Below are positions 22,839 to 34,896 of a stretch of DNA of 64,000 bases, piece by piece; the stretch's first letter is position 1, and every line of letters starts with the position of its first letter. Source of the stretch: Artemisia argyi (taxonomy: Eukaryota; Streptophyta; Magnoliopsida; Asterales; Asteraceae); contig CM060685.1 in the NCBI GenBank assembly GCA_030686995.1, forward strand, positions 27,729,204 to 27,793,203. Reading direction: 5' to 3'. The position numbers were made by a program, and so were the translations under genes. The notes beneath the pieces were generated by a model, which saw nothing but the letters and a program-made list of their open reading frames with translations, did not search any database and was not told where the DNA came from.

Positions 22839-23419
22839 ATGATTGAGGAATGTAACCATGGAGCAAAGTTCTTGAGTATTCTCTTGACTTTAATTCATGA
22901 GCATCTTCCCAGTCTTCCTTCTCTTCTTCTTACATTTTCATCTTCAGCTTCATCATTGTACTTGTCATAGCCTCAAGTATTTTGTAATAAGTGATAGAAG
23001 CTAGTAGTACTGAATTAGCCAAATGTTTAGGAATGGTCATTGTATCTCAATTGTAACATTGAATGTAAGCTGTAACTTGTTTCTTTGAATGAATGAAAAG
23101 ATCTTATTTAATTTATCCATTGTGTAAGACCTTCAGCATGTTTCAATTAATCAGTAGAAACTATGTTCAGCACTTTGACCACATTTCTTTGACTATTGCT
23201 CTTGGTGACATTTGTCATGGAACTTTCATTCTCAGAACATCTGCAAAATCAACATCAAACAAGCAAATACACCAAACAACTTGCACAACTGTTAGAGGGT
23301 TAGTGTTAAAAACTCAGAAATTATACAACTTATACAATATTATACAAAGTTTACAGTCATCATCCTCCCCTGAGGCATATGCCTCCCCTGAGGCTTATGC
23401 CTCCCCTTAAACTTTACAG
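22839..23419. other. Non-coding spacer between antisense ORF and RNase H of element G
   Basis: Mostly AT-rich. Its notable content is the repeat at 23364-23408. Possible polyadenylation-like AATGAATGAAAAG lies at 23087-23100 on the plus strand. Confidence 0.5.
23364..23408 (-). repeat. Triple polypurine/palindrome repeat after pol of element G
   Basis: On the minus strand AGGGGAGGC occurs three times at 20-bp or similar spacing, separated by GAGGCATATGCCTC (23372-23385, a perfect 14-bp palindrome) and its near copy GAGGCATAAGCCTC. It lies just after the RNase H stop and resembles the element's own polypurine tract. Confidence 0.75.
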
Positions 23420-24280
23420 TTAAGGGTTTAGCATTCCAATATGGACCACCAAATATTGAAACCTTGGTCCATCAAATGCCTTGGTTAACAAATCTGCCAC
23501 ATTTTCATATGTGTGAATTTTGACCACTTTAACCAAATGTTTCTCATAAGCATCCCTTATAAAGTGATGTCGGATTTCAATATGTTTGGTTCTATTATGA
23601 AAAACTGGATTTTTAACAATACAAATGGTACTTTGATTGTCAATGAAAATGGTAGTATTCATGAAGTTATACCCATAATCCAGTAGTTGATTCTGAATCC
23701 ATAGAACCTGTCCACAACAATTTGCAGCAGCAACATACTCTGCTTCAGTAGTAGAGGTAGCAACTATGGTCTGTTTCTTGCATTGCCAAGAAATCAGTCT
23801 TCTTCCAAGGAATTGGCAACCTCCAGTTGTGGATCTTCTATCCAAATTGGCACCAACATAGTCACTGTCACTATAAGCTGCTAGCTGAAATGGAGACTCT
23901 TTGGGATACCAAAGACCTAAGTTTGGTTGGCCTTTAAGATACTTAAAAATCTTCTTGACAACATTCATATGAGAAGTAAGTGGAGTGACTTGGTGTCTTG
24001 AACATGCACTCACAGCAAATGTAATGTCAGGTCTTGAGGCAGTCAAGTACATCAAAGAACCAATCATAGACCTGTATAAATGAACATTCACAGGAAGATC
24101 AGGAGTAAGATTGTTCTTTGGTTTGGGAGCCTCATATGGAGTAGTGGCAGTCCTGACATTTTCCATAGCAAACTTGGACAACATATCTTTTACATATTTC
24201 TCCTGATGTATGAAAATACCATCAGGTTTCTGCTGAACCTGTAAGCCCAAAAAGAAAGTGAGTTCTCCCATGGCACTCAT
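23420..24280 (-). pseudogene. pol: RNase H part of the copia G polyprotein
   Basis: This is the in-frame continuation of the pol frame after a single TAG at 24281-24283. It starts MSAMGELTFFLGLQV (end of RT) and holds the copia RNase H: DSDYVGANLDRRSTTGGCQF (catalytic Asp), a TEAEYVAA motif (catalytic Glu), DNQSTICI and TKHIEIRHHFIRD. It ends HIGMLNP at 23420. This enzyme removes template RNA during reverse transcription. Apart from the upstream stop, this part is intact. Confidence 0.93.
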
Positions 24281-27082
24281 CTAAAATTCACCCTTCATCA
24301 GATCTTCAAACTCTCTACACCATGCCTCTTTGGTTGAACCAAAGATAATATCATCCACATATACTTGCACAAGAATAATATCCCTTGAATCTTTCTTGAG
24401 GAATAGAGTCTTGTCAATGGCACCTCTTCTGTAGCCATTCTTCAGCAGAAATGTGGAAATTCTAGCATACCAAGCTCGTGGAGCTTGATGAAGTCCATAG
24501 AGAGCTTTAACAACCTTGTACACATACTCAGGATGATCAGGGTCTTCAAATCCTTTGGGTTGAGTCACATACACCTCCTCTTCAATCTCACCATACAAGA
24601 AAGCACCTTTAACATCCATCTGATAAACCATAAATCCCATGTAAGAGGCATAGGCCAAAAATATCCGTATAGCTTCAACTCTGGCCACTGGTGCAAAAAC
24701 CTCATCATAGTCAATGCCTTCCTCTTGTCTAAAGCCTTGAGCCACTAGTCTTGCTTTGTTCTTCACCACAATACCCCGTGCATCTCTTTTATTCTTCAGA
24801 ATCCATTTTGTCCCAATGGCATATTTACCATCAGGAAGAGGAACTAAAATCCAAACCTGCTGATTCTTAAATTGCAGCATCTCCTCTTGCATTGCCTCAA
24901 GCCAACTTGAATCAGCCAGTGCTTGAGGAACACTAGTTCGTTCAATCTGAGAAAGAAAGCATGCAAACAAACAATGTTTGAAGTCTGTGTGATTGTTCCT
25001 CTTTTGATTGTAGACATAAGAGATGAAAGCAACTTCTCCATATTTTGTATTCTTGACAGTGCTTCTAGTTCTAACAGGGTCTTTAGGATCACCAATAATC
25101 TTTGATAGGGGATGAGCATTGTGAATCCTTTTGGTAGCTGTAGGTGGAACATCAATGTTGGCATCAATGTTGGTGAGTGTAGGCCCAAACTCAGTATCAT
25201 ATGAAGCTGAGTGAAACAAGCCAGGCTTTGGCTGATAATTCCCAAGATCAGAAGGACTTGGAAATCTTGTAAATGGCTTATCAAAGTCTGCTGATACTTC
25301 ATTAGAAATGGGAGAGTGAGAATCAGCAGAATCAGCATCTGGGATCTTATCAGTGGGAAGAGGTATGCCTTCAGTAGAATCATCAGCAGTATCCTTGTTT
25401 CCACTGACTGCTTGTGCTGATTGATGGAGGAGAGCTTCAGTCTCTTGTGTAACCTTGTCATTGAGTTTCTGAGCTTCCTTAGTAGCAGCATGTTCTTGCT
25501 TCTTCAATCTTGTAAGATCTTCTGCATAATGTGACTCATCATCTTGGTCAGCAGCAGAGTGATTACCTACAAAATGGTTAGGTGGAAAAGATGGTACAAC
25601 AATGTTATTCTCTTCTGGCTCAGATTCACAATCTGAGTCATCATCCATGGAACCTGCAGGGTTAGAATTGGAATCTTTGGAACCTGCATCAGGATTAGAA
25701 GCATGCCTAGTATAACCCAAGTAGTCAGTCAAATAGTCTAGGTCAAAATACCAAGAATGGCCTTGTCCCTGAATATTAGGTTGATCTTCAAGAAATCTTA
25801 GATTAAGGGTCTCTTCAATCTTTTTAGCATTCAGATTATAAACCCTATAGGCCTTGCTATGAGCTGAATAACCAACTATATATCCCTCATCAGCTTTCCC
25901 ATCAAACTTACCCAGTATATCAGCAGTATTCAAAATAGTCACCTTGCATCCAAAAGGATTAAGGTAATGTATGTGTGGAACTTTCCTAGTGAGAAGTTCA
26001 TAAGGTGTCTTGACATGAAGTCTAGTGATGGATACCCTGTTCAAGACATGACAAGCAGTACTTACTGCTTTAGTCCAAAACATTATGGGTAGTTTGGAGT
26101 CTGCAAGCATTGATCTTGCTGCCTCAATGAGGGTTCTATTTTTCCTTTCAGCAACCCCATTTTGTTGTGGAGTTCTTGGAGTACTATAGTCCCTTTTAAT
26201 CCCTTTAGACTTACAGAATTCTATGAAGACAACATTTTTGAATTCTGTACCATTGTCACACCTAATTCCTTTAACCTTTTTATTCAGCTGGTTCTCAACT
26301 AAGATAATGAAGTCTTTCAGAATTGGAGTTGTTTCATCTTTAGTTTTGAGAAAGAATACCCAGCAAAACCTGCTATAATCATCTGTGATAACCAGGCAGA
26401 AGTACTTGTGATCAATACTTCTAATGGGAGTTGGACCAAAGAGATCCATGTGTAGCAACTGAAGAGGTTCTGAAATGGTGCTCACAGCTTTGACTGCTTT
26501 GTAAGAGGCTCTGTGTTGCTTTCCCTTGTTGCAAGCAATACAATTGTGTTCATTGGTGAAGAGTTTAGAAGGAAGGCCCTTAACAAGACCAAGTTTGGAT
26601 AACTTGTTGATGGTCTTGTAATTCACATGTGCCATTCTTCTATGCCATTTATTAGATTCATCCAGGGAAGCTTTGGCTACCAAACATGTTAGATCTCCTT
26701 CTGGCTTAACATCATTCAGATTGAATGTGTATAAGTTGTAGGTTCTAGGAACTCTCAGCAATACAGTTGTGTCTTCTGGGAGTTTGAAATCCTTGGAAAG
26801 TACAAGACACTCATCTTCAGAGAAGAAAACCTTATTCTTAGTGTCACAAATTTGTGATACAGAGATAAGATTAAAATGCTCCAGTTCCTTCACATAATAC
26901 ACATTTTCAAAGTCTAACAAGGGTGTCTTAATTGTTCCTGTCCCTGTAATTTTGCCATCTCCACCACCAAATGTTACAGTGCCTCCTCCTTCTATGGGCT
27001 CAAAGTCATGCATCTTATCCTTATTCCCTGACATACTTCTAGAGCAACCACTATCAACAATACCAACTTCAGTACTTTTCAA
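24281..27082 (-). pseudogene. pol: Protease, integrase and reverse transcriptase of copia element G
   Basis: A 933-residue open frame. Residues 9-14 are the aspartic protease motif VDSGCS. The GAG-pre-integrase segment has WHRRMAH and CIACNKGK. The integrase core has D213 (LHMDLFGP), D276 (RCDNGTEF) and E312 (VAERKNRT), with the standard 35 residues between the last two. A Ser/Asp-rich linker of about 200 residues follows. RT carries D822 in [10 protein letters not shown] and YVDD at 908-911. All key catalytic residues are kept, so this element decayed recently. The frame ends in one TAG before RNase H, and the gag-protease border upstream (27083-27226) is not open. Confidence 0.95.
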
Positions 27083-27225
27083 AGGATGTTCCTACAACAA
27101 CAACAAAATATACAATATTAGTACACATTGGAGACTCAAGTCATTGCTGACTTGAGTCTGCCTTGTGGATCATTAGTAACAGGCCATGTAGATGTTTTAG
27201 ATCCATCATTGTTCTTGGGCCTGTA
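27083..27225 (-). other. Possible intron or degenerate linker between gag and protease of G
   Basis: On the minus strand the segment carries stops, then TACTAAT (a perfect plant branch-point type motif), then TTTTGTTGTTGTTGTAG directly before codons leading into the protease. A 5' splice site is not obvious. It may be an intron 3' end or simply frame decay. Confidence 0.3.
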
Positions 27226-28644
27226 TTACATAATGGGTCCCTTCTTTGTCCAAGAATAACCTGCTGAGGGCTTCACAGCAGTATTCCCATACCCACCACC
27301 ATAATACACTGAGTCAAAGTAATTAGGCCAATAACCATTATAAAAGAAAGAACTAGTGGGTCGAACATATGGTCTAGTACTGGTTCTTCTCCATGAAGAA
27401 TGAGAGTCAGCAGAATTAGGTTTCTGCTGATGTGGAACAAAAGAGGGTATTTCACTAACATTCTTCCACATTTGCCTAGATTTTCTTTGACTAACACATG
27501 CACCCATTCTTTGCTCATGATATGTACAATCCTTAATCAAGTGATATTTACTTCCACACACAATACACTTCTTTCTTTTAGAAGATTTATTCAAACCAAA
27601 AGAATTTCCATAACATGAAAAAGTATTCAAATCACCATGACAAACAAAATTGTTTTTAACAAAGCCAAAAGTATTATTATGCAAAGAATTTAAAAACAAG
27701 TCTTCAGTAGAAATTGTCTTGTTATCAGCAGCAACTCTAGAAGGCTTGTGGGGAGTCTTGGGTGATGTCTTTGGAATGGTCTTGGGAATGGGCTTGGGCA
27801 GGTCAGACTTCTCACTTGAATCACAGCTAGCAAATGAAGTAGACCCTTCATCAGAAGACTTGTCACTGTTACAACAAGAGACAAAGTCATTAGATTTCAC
27901 AGTAGGGTCTTGCAAGTCAGTTGACTTTTTGCCATATAAATGATGTGATCCATCAAAGTCAACAGGTTTGGACAAGTCTATAGGCATGTGTTCCCCTCTT
28001 ATAGGTCCAGGTACAGCATTCATTCCCCCTTCCTTAACATATTTAACAGGTGTTTGATAAGCTAAGGCTGGTTCAGGGTCAAAAACACTAGACATATCAG
28101 GATAAGTTAACTCTTCAGGGTCTATATATTTCTCATATCCTAATGCCTTTCTAGACCTAACAGATTGGCGACCATCAATTAATTTACTTAAATTAGATGC
28201 CCCTTCCTGCCATTTCATACGACCAGCTATCTCTTTATCTAATTTAGCTTGTATCTCTTGTTTTTCCTTTTCTAGATCAGACTTCTCTTTTTCAGTACAT
28301 TTTAAGTCTATCTTAGCAACCTCTAAATCACTTTCTAGAACTCTTATTTTTTCAACATATTTAACTTGATTCTTTTGAAACCAGACTTTTTGTTTCTCTA
28401 AAGTTTTTAAAGCCATTTTATAAGACTCTACTTCAACATAACACTCATTGTATTTTGGTTTCAATTCATCAAATTCTTGTTTAAGCTCATTGTATCTTAC
28501 ACTACATCCAAACACACAGTTGGTTACCTGAGAGATTCCCATCAAGGAGACTTGCTCCTTCTTGTCTACTGAAGGTGTGAATGCCAGCAGATTCACTTGT
28601 GAAGAAGTAGAAGCTTCCTCTCCAGCAGATTCATGGTCAGCCAA
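27226..28644 (-). pseudogene. gag: C-terminal gag region of copia element G
   Basis: A 472-codon open frame, shifted relative to the upstream gag piece near 28640. Residues about 55-150 form a strong coiled coil (KYNECYVEVESYKMALKTLE onwards, Lys/Glu heptads). A second nucleocapsid-type zinc knuckle KCIVCGSKYHLIKDC (CX2CX4HX4C) sits around residue 355. The C-terminus is rich in Ser, Tyr and Gly. The first zinc knuckle is in the preceding fragment, so the complete protein would have had two. It ends at 27226 before the non-open segment leading to protease. Confidence 0.85.
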
Positions 28645-29855
28645 TCAATTTGGTGATCCAGAGTCACCATAGCCTTTGAAGGTACAGTCTTGTTATTCCC
28701 TGCTTCCACTGGATAAGAGCCATATCTAACTTCATCTCCAGCCTTTCTTTCCTTGCATTCTCTTGAAAAATGTCCCACTTGACCACAAGTGTAGCATTTA
28801 ACCTTCCTTCTATCAAACCTTGCTGCTTCTCTTCCATTAAAACCAAACTTTCTTCCAGACTTGGCTTCAAACCTCTTAATGTTCATTGAGATCATTGCAA
28901 GCTCCCACTTCAAGTGCATCTCCTCCATTTCCAATGGATCTACCTGTTCAAAATTCTCATAAGCAATAAACTGCTGAGGTTCATATTCAGCTACAAATGA
29001 ATGAATAAGATCCTCCAACACACTACTTGATTTTGATTTAGGAGCAGATTGACTATGAGTTTGAGAAGATGCTCCTGATGAATATGAACTTGAGGCTTGA
29101 TGCGCAGGTTTAGTAGAGGCACCAACAAATGCAGAATGAGTGGATGGATGAATGGGACTTCTAACATCAGGCTCAAGTGATTTAAGACTATTGTAGAGGT
29201 CATCAAAAGACATCATGTCCAACCCACCTTTGGTCTTGAGAGCAATACATACTTGTAACCAAGATGGCGGCAGAGATCTCAGAAATTTAGCATTACAGTC
29301 CTCATTGTCGGGTCTAGCCTTCAACTGATTAAGTTGACTTAATATTCGATGAAACCTGTCATAACCCTTATGAATTCCCTCTTCTTCAGATATCTAAAAT
29401 TCTTGGAATTTCTGCTTCAGCATAGACTTCTGCAACCTTCTTGATTCCTCATTCCCACCAAATCTTGCTTTTATAGCCATCCAAATGTCCTTGGCATCCT
29501 CCATAAAATGGAAGTCACCCATATGGTCATCTGATATAGCTTGGAGCAAAATAGTTCTGACTTTACTCTCCCTCTGCACAGCCAGAATCTCTTCAGCAGT
29601 TTTGGGTCCTACAATAGTAACAACTCCATCAGCATCTGTAACATGCTTCTTCAGACTATTCCCCTTTTTAACAACCTCCCACCGATTCCAATCAATGTTT
29701 GTGATCCAGTTCTGCATCTTCATTGACCACAGATGATATTCTTCAGCATTCTTCAAGTATGGAAACTTAGCATTACTGTTGGAGAGGTTGAGTTGTTGAA
29801 GAGAAGTGGTGTTAATGTTCTGAGTTGTATCAACATCATCATCCGATCCAGGCAT
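28593..29855 (-). pseudogene. gag: N-terminal gag of copia element G
   Basis: Starts at the ATG 29855 (MPGSDDDVD) about 70 bp after the primer site. It holds a copia gag-polypeptide domain: FPYLKNAEEYHLWSMKMQNW, DAKDIWMAIKARFGG, and SRRLQKSMLKQKFQEF. A TAG at 29394-29396 interrupts the frame; the same frame then continues FLRSLPPSW and onward to a zinc knuckle CYTCGQVGHFSREC (near 28760). A frameshift near 28640 joins it to the next piece. The product packages element RNA into virus-like particles in the cytoplasm. Confidence 0.9.
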
Positions 29856-29924
29856 GTTTGGTGATTTGTTTGGATTGTAAAAGTGTAAGATTTGTGTTTC
29901 TTAGTATGGCAGAGACTCTCTCGA

Positions 29925-29937
29925 GGCTCTGATACCA
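29925..29937 (-). other. tRNA-iMet primer binding site of element G
   Basis: The minus strand reads TGGTATCAGAGCC two bases inside the 5' LTR end, the standard copia primer site. Confidence 0.95.
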
Positions 29938-29939
29938 CT

Positions 29940-30422
29940 TGTTGAACTATAAGACCTTGATAGATCTTCTTGAGCACTCTAGAATCGTTAGTAATGTCAC
30001 TGTAATCAATGACACACTAATAGACAATCTCTGCAACTTGTATTTATAAAGCGGAAACAAAACACAAGCTTGATACTAAGAACTCTTGATCCTCTATGGA
30101 TCTTTTTAATTATAATCAAAGAATTCACTAAAAGTTATTCAATACATAAACCGTGTGTTCCTTTTATACTCAAGGAACCCTAAACCGTTTCTCAAGAAAC
30201 GTATATTCTAAAACTTCTAAAAGATATGCATTATCACTTCCTAAATAAACTCATGCATATCCAAACTACATTACATAAAATACGGAAATACTATATCCGC
30301 AGAAACTAATAATGCTGAAACTAGTCTTCAGCAGATACACTCCTTCAGCAGAAACCAACTCTTCAGCAGGATCCTTTCAGCAGAAACAGCAGCAGAATTC
30401 TTACTTCACAGAATTCCCAACA
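29940..30422 (-). mobile_element. 5' LTR of element G
   Basis: 483 bp, the same length as the 3' LTR, with 7 differences by hand count. It carries the same TATA box and the TTCTGCTGAA-type repeats. Followed by the duplicated target GGAAC at 30423-30427. Confidence 0.96.
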
Positions 30423-30508
30423 GGAACGATTTAGGGCAATATTTAATAAAAAAATTCAATTTCGGGCTTAAATGACCCTTTAAAAACGGATCATTTTTAG
30501 CCTCATCA
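30423..30508 (-). mobile_element. 3' LTR of element B, remaining 86 bp
   Basis: Begins with the second GGAAC copy and ends TAGCCTCATCA, matching the outer end of the other family LTRs. Joined to 16736-18099 it restores one LTR length. Confidence 0.95.
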
Positions 30509-32977
30509 TATACCCTTACACTTGAGATTTGCTTGTCCTCATGCAAATGCGCTTTTATTCTAGTCAAAATACAAGTTAGGGGTCATTTAACACTAATATA
30601 AAAGTAATTACAACAAATAATCGTTCCACTAAATACCAAAGACAAGCACGGAGGTCATACACTAGCACCTCACAAATAGTGTTTAGATACTCACATCTCT
30701 CGGGTGTAATAAAGTATATATCACAATAGGAAATGGGAAACATCTCTCACTACCTGTCATAGCAAAATAGATTACCATAGGCTTGGGAAAGGATCAAACC
30801 TCCACCACATGGCGTAAGCACCTAGGATAAATTATCAAAGAGGTCTTTTTAATGGGTTATAACGTTAGGTGTAGGGATACGGAATACACGGTTTTGTTGG
30901 ATAAAGGCAATCTTTACTGGTGGCGAGTTAATCATCTTGGTTAATTACATGTACAATATGGCGTTGCTAAGCCAAGACTAGACTCGACTTAAGCTAATAA
31001 ATCAAAAATAACAAAAACATCAAAACAAACACATAATGAAACGGGATGGTAGTCCGTATGTTTTTTTCTCTTTTTCCTTTTTCTATTTTTTTTTTCTTTT
31101 TCTTAATTTTTTCGTTTTTTTTAATTGCATACACTCTTACCCTACCATCTAAAATAATACATCATAGGGAACGTACATTCCCCTTACACTTGACTTTTTA
31201 CATACTTTACAATAAACTAATATAATGACTCGAATCAAGATAATCAAAACACTTGGAGTACTTTTAAGATTAATGCACATATGGGGGTAATAATAGATGT
31301 TCTTCACCATTGCTCCATAACATTAGTACTTTACCCATGAGTCCTAATCGTCCTAAAACAATATGTACAAAGATATGACTCGACTTAGCAACCATGTAAT
31401 CAATTAGATAATTAACAAAGGGTTTAAACATGTAACATTAATGCACTAAAGATGAGTGCATACACGGAAGACTAAGGAGATTTGGGTGTACATTTAAGCA
31501 GGTTGTAACAAATTATTCCTTTAAGTAAAATGCTTAAAGTTAGAAACGAAAAGATAGGCTCGGAGGGGTGTACTAAGGGTTTCGTGTACTAAAAATGAGT
31601 ACAACGCTAATGGTGTGGGAAAAATTAGTTGACTTTACTAGCCAAGTAATATGACTTAAATGGTCAAGTAATTATGATACGAGTTTAACACAAGGGTGAT
31701 CCTAATGCCTCTTATCATGTAGTAAATCCTACTACACGAATGTAGTCTCACTAGCGGTCTCGGGATGCATCACTAACGCAAGTTCTAGAATATAAATGCT
31801 ACCGGTACACTCATAAGCACTAATAATGAATGCTTTTCCTATCAAATCTTAAGGCGAACCTCACATATTTGGGTGGAAAATTTTTTTGAATAGTACGGTT
31901 TTGTGCTAGTCATACGATCTCCTATCCATGAGACGCTTGCTAAGGCTAAAGTTTCACTCATAAATGTTGTAAAAAAAATTAAATTTGGCGCTAAAATTAC
32001 ACTAACAAGTATTTCTCTTAGTTTTATTACACACCTAACATCAAACAAACTAACTCAAGTGAAAGTGTATCCTATAAGGTATCATCATTTACCCTCCCCT
32101 TACACTTAGGATGAACATTGTCCCCATTGTTCAATTAAAGAATGTAAAAGCGAAATAGCTAAAAGAATTAAATCAAATACTCCCCTGATTCGTTCGGTGT
32201 GGATAGTGCGGTAACAAGGTTAGATCTTCCTCCAAGAAAATGTAGAATCAAAGCTTCCCTTCCAGAAATATAAATCATCTTGTCATACATAACCTGTTAA
32301 ACCTGAGAAAACAAACAAGGCAACCTCGCGTAAAATCGGCGGCAATCTATATATACTAGCAAATCCTAGAAAACAATGTAAGATATAATGCTTGTGGAAT
32401 GAATGTTTGCATATTCCCTGGAGTTTCTAAAACTAAAGAATTAACAAAAACTTTAAAACTCCGTTAGAAAAACAAAACTAGCAAAATTTCCAGAATTTTA
32501 CACATGACGCCGTCAGGAATTAATTCCTGGCGCCGTCAGAAGTGATCTGCAGAAATCTTTACGTTAAGTTTCCAGAAAATTTCTTAAAAAACTTATGTCC
32601 TACTTCCTGGAAAATCCTGCAAAACATCATTATGACTCGATACAAGCATTTGACTCTAACAATTACTAATATACATGCTCATTTAATATTGTTGGAAATC
32701 ATGATCGATTTTGTTTCTTAAAAACATATTTGGGGTTTCCCCTTACACTTATCTTTTGCGAAATACCTTTGGATGAAGTTAAGACTAAGTCAAACGACAA
32801 AATAAAGTATTTTCACCATTTTATTTTTGAAACATGATCTACCAACAATAAAAATAAAGCATGCATACGGAAACAAATAACAATCAAACAAATAAAAATC
32901 ACAAAGCATGGGTTGCCTCCCAAGAAGCGCTTTTCTTTATTTACGAGTCTTGTAGCTAGACTCAAGGTCATGGGCAA
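30509..32977 (-). other. Long non-coding 3' region of element B
   Basis: A 2.5 kb stretch between pol and the 3' LTR without ORFs, closely similar throughout to 43320-45807 of element C. On the minus strand it contains four polypurine-like AAGTGTAAGGGG sites (30511-30525 at the LTR, 31180-31193, 32096-32108, 32739-32751), a hairpin next to the third, and a conserved motif at 32907-32932. The site at 30511-30525 is placed to act as the polypurine tract. Confidence 0.8.
32907..32932 (-). promoter_or_regulatory. Conserved post-stop motif, copy in B
   Basis: The minus strand reads AAGCGCTTCTTGGGAGGC then AACCCATG, starting 45 nt after the pol stop. TGGG and CCCA could pair around AGGCAA. The same motif is found 45 nt after the stop in C and 44 nt after it in E. 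Confidence 0.7.
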
Positions 32978-34896
32978 TTACGTGACCTCATCGTCAAACG
33001 TTACATCCTCCTCACTAATCATTTCATTACTACTTTCTTGATAATGTTTTACACGTTGTATGTTGACAGTAAACTCTCTATTTTCATCGTCTATTAACAC
33101 AACAGCTCTAGTTTTAGAGGAACTTTTCACCGTAAAGGGCCCATACCATCTAGACTTGAGTTTCCCTGGAAATAACCTTAACCGAGAATTATACAATAGG
33201 ACTTTGTCCCCTTCTAAAAATTCCTTAGGTTTCTTAATTCGCTGGTCATGCCATCTTTTTGCCCTCTCCTTATATGTAATGGAAGATTCATACGCTTCTA
33301 ACCTTAGCTCATCAAGCTCATGGAGTTGCAAGAACCTATTTGTTCCGGCGATTGTATAGTCCAAATTACATACCTTAAGCGCCCAATATGCCTTATGTTC
33401 TAGTTCGACCGGAAGGTGACATGCCTTACCATAGACCATGCGGAACGGGGTCGTTCTAATAGGTGTCTTGTAGGCAGTTCGGAATGCCCATAAGGCCTCA
33501 TCGAGTTTAAATGACCAGCCTTTTCTATTTTGACTAACCGTTTTTTCTAGTATTCTTTTAATTGCCCCGTTGGTGTTTTTGACCTGACCATTGGTCTGTG
33601 GGTGATAGGCGGTGGAAAATCGATGGGACACTCCATATCTCCTCATGACCTTTTCCATTTGCGCGTTGCAAAAGTGGGTTCCCCTATCACTAATGAGAGC
33701 TTTAGGAATGCCGAACCTAGCGAACAGCTTTTTCAGGAAATGAATAACTACCCTAGCATCGTTGGTCCTAAGGGCTTGTGCCTCTACCCATTTTGAAACA
33801 TAATCGATGGCAACTAAATTGTATTCATTCCCTCTTGAAGATGGAAAGGGTCCCATGAAGTCGATTCCCCGGACGTCGAAAACCTCACATACTTGTATAA
33901 AATTCTGAGGTGTTTCATCTTTATTTGATATATTCCCGGCCCGTTGACATGCATCGCATGCTTGTACCATTTCTTTAACATCACGGAATATTGTGGGCCA
34001 ATATAATCCCGCATCGAAAATCTTTCGTGCGGTGATGTTTATCCCATGATGGCCCCTATAGGGGCCAGAGTGACACTCTTTCATGATCTTTACTGCCTCA
34101 TCTCCCGAAACACAACGTCTGATTATTTGATCAGGACACCTTCGGAATAAAAATGCTTTGTCCCAGAAGTAGTATTTTAGTTGGGCAAAGAACCTTTTCT
34201 TTTTGTATTTAGTCATGTGTTCCGGAATGAGTCTGCTCGCAAGATAGTTAGCAAAATCAGCGTACCAAGGCTCAGAATCTGTCATTGACATGAGTTGTTC
34301 GTCAGGAAATGAATCCCGAATCTCACTTCTATCGAGCTCATTAAGGGGATTTTCAAGACGAGAGAGATGATCAGCAGCCAAATTCTCCGCCCCCCTTTTA
34401 TCACGAATTTCAACGTCAAATTCTTGTAACAACAAGATCCACCGAATTAGTCGTGGTTTAGCATCTTGCTTAGCAAAAAGATATCGGAGAGCCGAGTGAT
34501 CGGTGAAAACGACTGTCTTTGAGAGGATAAGATATTGACGAAATTTGTCGAAGGCGAACACTACGGCTAATAATTCTTTTTCGGTGGTAGAGTAATTCTC
34601 TTGAGCGGGATTCATCGTTTTGCTAGCATAGTAAATAGGCTGGAATAGCTTGTCACGCCTTTGGCCTAATACTGCCCCGACAGCATAATCGCTAGCATCG
34701 CACATGATTTCAAAAGGCAACTCCCAGTTGGGTGTAACCATGATTGGGGCTTGCGTGAGCTCCTTTTTCAGGAGATCGAATGCAACCTTGCATTCTTGAG
34801 AGAAATCGAAAGGGGCATCTTTCACCAGCAATTGAGTCATTGGCCGAGCTATTTTAGAGAAATCTTTGATGAATCTCCGGTAGAACCCGGCGTGGC
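32978..34896 (-). pseudogene. pol: RNase H and integrase part of element B pol
   Basis: From the solo-LTR junction the frame reads [17 protein letters not shown] (end of RT), then a 620-codon open stretch: Ty3-type RNase H ([27 protein letters not shown]), integrase zinc finger (CHSGPYRGHHG...CDACQRAGN) and core. Counting from the ATG at 34840, the catalytic positions are D327 (GIDFMGPF), D385 (ISDRGTHF) and K421 (NGQVKNTN). The last should be Glu; the spacing of 35 residues shows it is the catalytic site, so integrase is dead by an E-to-K change (codon AAA at 33578-33580). The GPF tail (RWYGPFTV) ends the protein. Confidence 0.93.

Larger units (their letters stand above)
18100..30422 (-). 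mobile_element. Element G: 12.3 kb Ty1/copia retrotransposon with an extra 3' ORF
   Basis: A complete copia element with 483-bp LTRs (18100-18582, 29940-30422), target duplication GGAAC (18095-18099, 30423-30427), an iMet primer site, a polypurine tract, gag, protease-integrase-RT-RNase H in copia order, and 4.8 kb of extra DNA downstream of RNase H with a long sense ORF and an antisense ORF. The extended 3' region and its ORF position recall SIRE/Maximus-like copia elements. LTRs differ at 7 of 483 positions. Single stop codons and frameshifts make the coding frame inactive. Confidence 0.96.
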
